From contig JAQWAU010000008.1 of the NCBI GenBank assembly GCA_028707535.1, forward strand, positions 23,625-63,064: 39,440 nucleotides of DNA, in the 5' to 3' direction. This document shows positions 35,263-39,440 of the stretch, in pieces. Position 1 is the first letter of the stretch. Each line of letters starts with the position of its first letter. The position numbers were made by a program, and so were the translations under genes. The notes under the pieces were generated by a model, which worked only from the letters and a program-made list of their open reading frames with translations, was not told the origin of the DNA and made no database searches. Source of the stretch: Heliobacteriaceae bacterium (lineage in GTDB: Bacteria; Bacillota; Desulfitobacteriia; Heliobacteriales; Heliobacteriaceae).

Positions 35263-35514
35263 ATGCACACCCGTTGTTTCCGGTCGAAACGAAAACGCCG
35301 CCCTGTATGTAATCAGACGGTGAAAATCGCCATTTGCTCATCCCCGGCCACAGTTCAACCAGGCTGGGGGCACTGTCATCCCCACCCTTGCCCCCATCAC
35401 TGCCGCCATTGCCAACCCCACTGCTGCCCCCACCACTGCCGACATTGCCAACCCCACTGCTGCCCACCCCCCTGGCCTCACTCATCAGGCAGCCACCCCC
35501 ACCCGTGGTGGTAA
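35263..35514 (+). CDS. Tiny Cys/His-rich protein, candidate metal-binding or cross-linked coat protein
   Basis: This 83-residue protein has a basic N-terminal part (MHTRCFRSKRKRRPVCNQ) and, from residue 37, a stretch made almost only of Cys, His and Pro with Gln/Arg. The 12-residue unit CPHHCRHCQPHC occurs twice in a row (residues 43-66). I count 13 Cys and 15 His in all. It has no signal peptide. The ATG at 35263 is seven bases after GGAGGG. Composition of this kind suggests metal binding or disulfide cross-linking, as in some spore coat and exosporium proteins, but I recognise no family. Other frames here are also open (Pro-rich on plus, Gly/Ser-rich on minus), so the reading rests on the ribosome-binding site. 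Confidence 0.6.
   Translation: MHTRCFRSKRKRRPVCNQTVKIAICSSPATVQPGWGHCHPHPCPHHCRHCQPHCCPHHCRHCQPHCCPPPWPHSSGSHPHPWW
35389..35460 (+). repeat. Two tandem 36-bp coding repeats
   Basis: The 36-base unit coding for CPHHCRHCQPHC occurs at 35389-35424 and 35425-35460. The copies differ at two bases, both silent (CAT/CAC and CGC/CGA). This implies a recent duplication kept in frame, with protein-level conservation. Confidence 0.9.
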
Positions 35515-35520
35515 AAAACA

Positions 35521-35571
35521 AAAAGCCCGCCACCTGATTCCCCAACCGGAAATAGGTGGCGGGCTTTTTTT
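35521..35571. terminator. Strong bidirectional terminator at the island's right edge
   Basis: AAAAGCCCGCCACCT (35521-35535) is a perfect 15-base inverted repeat of AGGTGGCGGGCTTTT (35554-35568), with further Ts to 35571 and an A-rich tract on the left. It serves both the plus-strand Cys/His-rich gene and the convergent thrS, and so insulates the island from the housekeeping genes. Confidence 0.93.
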
Positions 35572-35580
35572 CGCTGGCCG

Positions 35581-37506
35581 TTACGGATTCCGTTTTTCAG
35601 CGATTTCTTGTTCAATTGCCGGGATAAACTCACTTAAGGGCAAGGCCCCCTGGTCCCCTTTTCCGCGCTTCCGCACGGCGACCAGGCCGTCAGCCGCTTC
35701 CTTATCCCCCACCACCAACAAGTAGGGAATCTTTTGCACCTGGCCTTCCCTAATTTTATAACCGATTTTTTCGTTCCGGGCATCCACCTCGGCCCTTAAT
35801 CCCCGGCCGGCCAATGTGGCTTGAACCTGGCGGCCATAAGCATGGTGACGGTCGGTGATCGGCAACACCCGGACCTGAACCGGGGCCAGCCAGGCCGGAA
35901 AAGCCCCGGCATAATGTTCCGTCAAGATCCCGATAAACCGTTCAATCGACCCGAAAACCACCCGGTGAATCATTACCGGCCGGTGCTTTTGCCCATCTTC
36001 ACCAACATAAGTCAAGTCAAACTTCTCCGGCATCAGAAAATCCAGCTGGATCGTCCCACACTGCCAGGTACGGCCGAGACAGTCCTGCAGGTGAAAATCG
36101 ATCTTCGGCCCGTAAAAAGCGCCGTCCCCCGGGTTTACTTTGTATTCCATCCCCTTGGCCTGCAAGGCTTCTTCCAGATCCCGGGTCGCCTTGTCCCAGA
36201 TCTCGTCACTGCCCATGGCTTTTTCCGGCTTGGTGGACAGCTCTACATGATAGGAAAAACCAAAGGTCTTATAAAACCGGTCAACCAGATCGATCACCCC
36301 GGTGATCTCGTCCTTAATCTGGGAAGGCAGCATAAAGATATGGGCATCATCCTGGGTAAAACAGCGGACCCGCATCAACCCGTGCAAAGCGCCGGAAAGT
36401 TCGTGCCGGTGCACAAGACCCAGTTCCCCCATCCGCAACGGCAAATCCCGGTAGGAGTGTACCGCCGTGTTATAGATTAGGATCCCGCCAGGGCAATTCA
36501 TCGGCTTTATGGCGTAGTCCTGTTCGTCAATCTGGGTAAAATACATGTTTTCTTTGTAGTGGTCCCAGTGCCCGGAACGTTCCCACAAGGTCCGGTTCAA
36601 AATAATCGGGGTCCGGACTTCCTGGTATCCGGCCTTTTCGTGTTCCACCCGCCAAAAACTTTCCAGTTCGTTCCGGATGATCATGCCTTTGGGGAAGAAA
36701 AAGGGAAAACCCGGCCCCTCCTCCAGGATCGTAAATAAAGCCAACTCTTGCCCAATTTTTCGGTGGTCCCGCCGCTTGGCCTCTTCCAACCGGTGTAAAT
36801 ACTCATCTAAACCCGCTTTCTTCGCAAAAGACGTCCCGTAAATCCGCTGGAGCATCTTGTTCTTTTCATTACCGCGCCAATAAGCCCCGGCCAGGCTCAT
36901 TAACTTGAGGGCTTTGATATAACCGGTTGAAGGCACATGGGGACCGGCACAAAGATCGGTAAAATCACCCTGGGTATACAGAGAAATCACCGCATCCGGC
37001 GGCAAATCGGAAATTAACTCGACCTTATACTTTTCCCCCCGGTCCGCAAAAAGACGCAAGGCTTCCTCCCGGCTGACCTCCCGGCGCACAAACGGGAGAT
37101 CGGCTTGACAAATAACCGCCATTTCCTTTTCGATTAGCGCCAAGTCCTCCGGGGAAAAGGTGTGTTCCGTATCAAAATCATAATAGTACCCATTCTGGAT
37201 TGCCGGCCCAATCCCAAACTTGGTCCCCGGAAACAACTTCTGAACCGCCTGAGCAAGAACGTGTGATGTCGAGTGCCGGTACACCTGTTGTCCTGCCGGG
37301 TCTTCAAAAGTAAGCAATTCCACTGTTGCATCCGTAGTTAACGGTATAGTCAGGTCTACCGTCCGGTCGTCAAGCTTGGCCGCCAAAACGTTCTGCGCAA
37401 ACTTCCGGCCGAAACTGCCCGCCACAGCGGCCAGGGTGGTCCCCTGGGGAAACTCCTTGACCTCACCGTCTTTCAGGGTAACCGTCACCTTCGACAAAAA
37501 CAACAT
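35581..37506 (-). CDS. thrS: Threonine--tRNA ligase
   Basis: This class II synthetase of about 641 residues charges tRNA-Thr. It has an N-terminal TGS domain (VTVTLKDGEVKEFPQGTTL). The N2 editing domain carries the HxxxH (HSTSH) and CxxxH (CAGPH) metal and editing residues. The catalytic core has MNCPGGILIYN (zinc Cys), RCFTQDDAHIF, and HRVVFGSIERFIGILTEHYAG (motif 3 with the third zinc ligand region). An HGTP anticodon domain closes it (PVQVRVLPITDRHHAYG). Length matches the family. The ATG at 37506 touches a GGGGG run, so the true start may be a TTG at 37497 (MSKVTVTLKDG). No T-box was seen in the short upstream gap. Confidence 0.98.
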   Translation of the reverse strand: MLFLSKVTVTLKDGEVKEFPQGTTLAAVAGSFGRKFAQNVLAAKLDDRTVDLTIPLTTDATVELLTFEDPAGQQVYRHSTSHVLAQAVQKLFPGTKFGIGPAIQNGYYYDFDTEHTFSPEDLALIEKEMAVICQADLPFVRREVSREEALRLFADRGEKYKVELISDLPPDAVISLYTQGDFTDLCAGPHVPSTGYIKALKLMSLAGAYWRGNEKNKMLQRIYGTSFAKKAGLDEYLHRLEEAKRRDHRKIGQELALFTILEEGPGFPFFFPKGMIIRNELESFWRVEHEKAGYQEVRTPIILNRTLWERSGHWDHYKENMYFTQIDEQDYAIKPMNCPGGILIYNTAVHSYRDLPLRMGELGLVHRHELSGALHGLMRVRCFTQDDAHIFMLPSQIKDEITGVIDLVDRFYKTFGFSYHVELSTKPEKAMGSDEIWDKATRDLEEALQAKGMEYKVNPGDGAFYGPKIDFHLQDCLGRTWQCGTIQLDFLMPEKFDLTYVGEDGQKHRPVMIHRVVFGSIERFIGILTEHYAGAFPAWLAPVQVRVLPITDRHHAYGRQVQATLAGRGLRAEVDARNEKIGYKIREGQVQKIPYLLVVGDKEAADGLVAVRKRGKGDQGALPLSEFIPAIEQEIAEKRNP

Positions 37507-37618
37507 CCCCCTTATAAAATCAAGCCTCCCGCACCTAGCCGGAAGCAAGAGGCAATCACTCCATCTTAAAGAAATATTTTAAACACCCGGTGAAGGCTTG
37601 TCAACCAAACCAGAGTAA

Positions 37619-38233
37619 TCAAACCCGTAAGAACCAGGATAACATCGCCTGGACCAAACCGATACAAAACCCCAAAACTCCACCAAAAACTTCAATATAA
37701 CGGAGTTCCTTGCCGGCCACCTTCAATACGATGGCCTCGAAATGCGCCAACTCAAAATTGCGGACCTTTTCCTCCACTATCGCTTTAATCGGCACATTTT
37801 CCTGGATCGAATGGTTTATGCGGTCCCCCATCTGATTTAAGACGGCCGGCGCCTCTTTCATTACTAATTCCCGGGCGGAATCACTTAAAATCTGCCGCAC
37901 ACCCGGGGGTAAAAATAAAGGCAACCGATTGCCTAATTGGCCAGCCACCACATCCGCCAGAGAACAGACCAGCTTGTACCGGTTCTCCGCCGAGTTTACC
38001 CTGGTCAAAAGGTCTTGTGGTGAAAACAGCTGGTTCTCGACAACTTCCCCGATTTTCTCCGCCAGTTCTCCTTGGCGTTTCGGGATTACCCCCTGAATAG
38101 CCCAAGGGAACCCTGGTAGACGCAAAGGCTTTAGTGGCCGGAAAAGCATCCGTACGGCGAGGACATTCGTATACCACCCGATAATCATCCCGACCAAAGG
38201 CATCAAAAATAGATCTATACTAACTCCGTTCAT
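37619..38233 (-). CDS. DUF445-family membrane protein
   Basis: This 204-residue protein begins with a hydrophobic segment DLFLMPLVGMIIGWYTNVLA followed by VRMLFRPLKP and GVIPKRQGELAEKIGEVVE. These are hallmarks of DUF445 (YheB/YtxA-like) proteins. A helical middle region follows, and it ends in a second hydrophobic segment, GVLGFCIGLVQAMLSWFL. Predicted to sit in the membrane with its middle region in solution. Its function is not known. It lies between ytxC and thrS, 66 bases after ytxC. It is shorter than many members, which often have about 370 residues. Confidence 0.88.
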   Translation of the reverse strand: MNGVSIDLFLMPLVGMIIGWYTNVLAVRMLFRPLKPLRLPGFPWAIQGVIPKRQGELAEKIGEVVENQLFSPQDLLTRVNSAENRYKLVCSLADVVAGQLGNRLPLFLPPGVRQILSDSARELVMKEAPAVLNQMGDRINHSIQENVPIKAIVEEKVRNFELAHFEAIVLKVAGKELRYIEVFGGVLGFCIGLVQAMLSWFLRV

Positions 38234-38299
38234 GCCCTCAGGATAGCAGATCCGCCCTTAAACGTGCAAGCTGCAGAAAAATCATATTGGGCTATTTGG

Positions 38300-39232
38300 T
38301 TATATGTTCCCGGTCTCCCTGACCGGTGGCAGACAATGCTTGCACCCGGGACAATGGTGCAGCCGGTCCCCAAAAACTGCTTGAATCGTCGGTAAAGCGT
38401 CACCACCGGTACTACCCTCCCAAAAATGCAACACAACCTTTTCCGGGGCTACCGTAACCAAAGTGCTGATCAATAGGTCCTCATAACTAACATCCTGGTC
38501 ACCCATGTCTTTATTTACCCCGTCAACCAGATCATTGCTCACCGGCTGTTCCCGGGCATCCAACAATCTGAAATTGCCACTTGTTTGTAGAATCACGTGA
38601 ACCATAGGCAGTTTGGCTTCCTGGATTTCTAAAAAATACCGCAACAACCGGATAAATTCATTATATTCCTTTTCCAGCAGGTACTCCTCAACCGCCGCAT
38701 CCATCGCCTCTGCCAACCGCTGCAGATAATCACGCAGCCTAAACCGGATAAACCCATCCACATGCAACCGGCGGTGAGCTTGAAAAACCTCATGCAAACG
38801 GGCGGTAATCCGCTGCCGCCGGCCCAGCTTATAAACCAGGTATTCCTTAGTCGCCTTTTCTTCCTGCTGCAAAACCTGCCGGGCCTTAAGAACGACCCCT
38901 TCTCTTTCGGCAGCAGAAAAATAGTAATGCTGGGCAGCCAGTTGTTTCTGCAGCAAATCCGGCTCCCAGACGTTTACAATCCAATCAGCTACCAGCCGGG
39001 CCGCACACCGGTGGATTAGGGGAGCCATTGTGTCCGGATCCCCTCCCGGAGGCAAAAGATTCCAATAGCACAACAATTTATACGTCCCGTTTTCTTGCTC
39101 CATCCTAAGGCCGAGACGCCATTCCGGGCCGATTAATCCGGCAATCTCCCTGACTAGGCTTTGCCCCAATTCATCAGGATTACGGCTTGCTCCTATCGAT
39201 AAAATGAACAGCAAGGAGCTCACCCCTTTCAC
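38300..39232 (-). CDS. ytxC: YtxC-like sporulation-associated protein
   Basis: This soluble protein of about 310 residues lacks a signal peptide. It is recognised as YtxC-like by length, by the helical middle part (VYKLGRRQRITARLHEVFQA, FIRFRLRDYLQRLAEAMD, AAVEEYLLEKEYNEFIRLL) and by position: in Bacillus subtilis the order is dnaI-ytxC-thrS. The C-terminal Cys/His knuckle (HHCPGCKHC) may bind a metal. Family members are found in endospore formers, but the function is not defined. The start is uncertain: GTG at 39232 lacks a strong site, and TTG at 39214 lies eight bases after AAAGGGG. Confidence 0.8.
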   Translation of the reverse strand: MKGVSSLLFILSIGASRNPDELGQSLVREIAGLIGPEWRLGLRMEQENGTYKLLCYWNLLPPGGDPDTMAPLIHRCAARLVADWIVNVWEPDLLQKQLAAQHYYFSAAEREGVVLKARQVLQQEEKATKEYLVYKLGRRQRITARLHEVFQAHRRLHVDGFIRFRLRDYLQRLAEAMDAAVEEYLLEKEYNEFIRLLRYFLEIQEAKLPMVHVILQTSGNFRLLDAREQPVSNDLVDGVNKDMGDQDVSYEDLLISTLVTVAPEKVVLHFWEGSTGGDALPTIQAVFGDRLHHCPGCKHCLPPVRETGNI

Positions 39233-39293
39233 TGCTGCTATTATATGTACCGGTATTTGGTAGTATACAGTTTAATCAAGTGCTCTTGCTTTT

Positions 39294-39349
39294 CCTTAAG
39301 AATAGGGTTCCCCTGAAACAGGGAACTTTAAAACATAACGTTCTTAAGG
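39294..39349 (+). promoter_or_regulatory. Leader inverted repeat overlapping the lipoprotein ribosome-binding site
   Basis: CCTTAAGAA (39294-39302) is a perfect nine-base inverted repeat of TTCTTAAGG (39341-39349). The right arm includes the first bases of the AAGGAGG Shine-Dalgarno sequence. Inside lies a second hairpin, GTTCCCCTG (39307-39315) with CAGGGAAC (39319-39326), with one bulged C and an AAA loop. In RNA this could limit translation of the lipoprotein; as DNA it could be an operator. Confidence 0.5.
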
Positions 39350-39359
39350 AGGTTTGACC

Positions 39360-39440
39360 ATGCACCGATTGTTTTGGTTATTGATCATCGCTTTTGTGCT
39401 GATTAGTGGCCTTACCTCCTGTTCACCGCAGGGCCGGTCG
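39360..39440 (+). CDS. Lipoprotein, N-terminal fragment (cut by window edge)
   Basis: The window holds the first 27 codons. They form a type II signal peptide: a short MHR start, a hydrophobic core (LFWLLIIAFVLISG) and the lipobox LTSC with the lipidated Cys at residue 21, followed by SPQGRS. The protein should be anchored on the outer face of the membrane. The ATG follows AAGGAGGTTTGACC, an excellent ribosome-binding site. It is divergent from ytxC. Function is unknown, since the mature domain lies outside the window. Confidence 0.85.
   Translation, partial: MHRLFWLLIIAFVLISGLTSCSPQGRS

Noticed and set aside
8818-35514. Secreted capsule or LPS-type polysaccharide locus
   Set aside because: No Wzx/Wzy, ABC exporter, chain-length regulator or initiating glycosyl-phosphotransferase is present in the window, so a secreted polysaccharide is less likely than protein glycosylation. 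Exporters elsewhere in the genome cannot be excluded.
35177-35545. Gly/Ser-rich minus-strand frame and Pro-rich plus-strand frame over the Cys/His-rich gene
   Set aside because: Low-complexity shadows of the same duplicated sequence. Only the Cys/His frame has a well-spaced GGAGGG start.
8700-35600. Prophage or transposon origin of the island
   Set aside because: No integrase, transposase, phage structural gene, terminal inverted repeats or tRNA target was seen at or near the edges.

Overview
The window looks like a chromosomal segment of a spore-forming, low-to-mid GC Firmicute, most likely a Clostridia member of the Peptococcaceae/Desulfotomaculum-Pelotomaculum type. This rests on the Firmicutes order ytxC-thrS / infC-rpmI-rplT / SpoU methyltransferase-pheS-pheT, a T-box in front of pheS, an L20-type leader in front of infC, and the presence of ytxC, a gene tied to sporulating Bacillota. 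The species cannot be named from sequence alone.

Left flank (1-8760, all on the minus strand) is housekeeping. Reading along the minus strand it runs L20-type leader, infC, rpmI, rplT, a terminator, trkH/ktrB and trkA/ktrA (K+ uptake), a SpoU-family rRNA methyltransferase, a new promoter with a T-box leader, pheS, pheT and the start of a flavoprotein. The right flank (35581-39440) carries thrS, a DUF445 membrane protein and ytxC on the minus strand, and the start of a divergent lipoprotein gene on the plus strand.

Between thrS and infC, neighbours in many Firmicutes, lie about 27 kb (roughly 8768-35514) of surface-glycan genes. The first half (8818-20050, plus strand, GC-rich) holds all four dTDP-L-rhamnose genes (rfbC, rfbD, rfbB, rfbA), a small Cys-rich protein, three large GT2 proteins (two of them TPR-containing), a methyltransferase and a small GT-like protein. 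A minus-strand block (20082-23775) holds an acyl-CoA synthetase, a Cys-rich protein of unknown function and a DegT-type sugar aminotransferase. The second half (23993-34944, plus strand, visibly more AT-rich) holds a methyltransferase, an ATP-grasp enzyme, three more TPR-GT2 proteins in an overlapping operon, a protein with thirteen 12-residue Cys-containing repeats, a Gfo/Idh oxidoreductase, a protein with a carbohydrate-binding-like domain, and a tiny Cys/His-rich protein.

My reading, which is inference, is that this is a spore-surface (coat, crust or exosporium) glycoprotein system. The candidate structural proteins have no signal peptide and are Cys-rich. Several transcription units begin near sequences resembling mother-cell sigma-K promoters (AC, 16-17 bases, CATAnnnT). 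The sugar genes would supply rhamnose and possibly amino, methylated or acylated deoxysugars. The TPR-GT2 enzymes share the fold combination of the Cys-glycosylating enzyme SunS, and the repeat protein is the obvious candidate acceptor. No tRNA, rRNA, insertion sequence, integrase or CRISPR array was seen.
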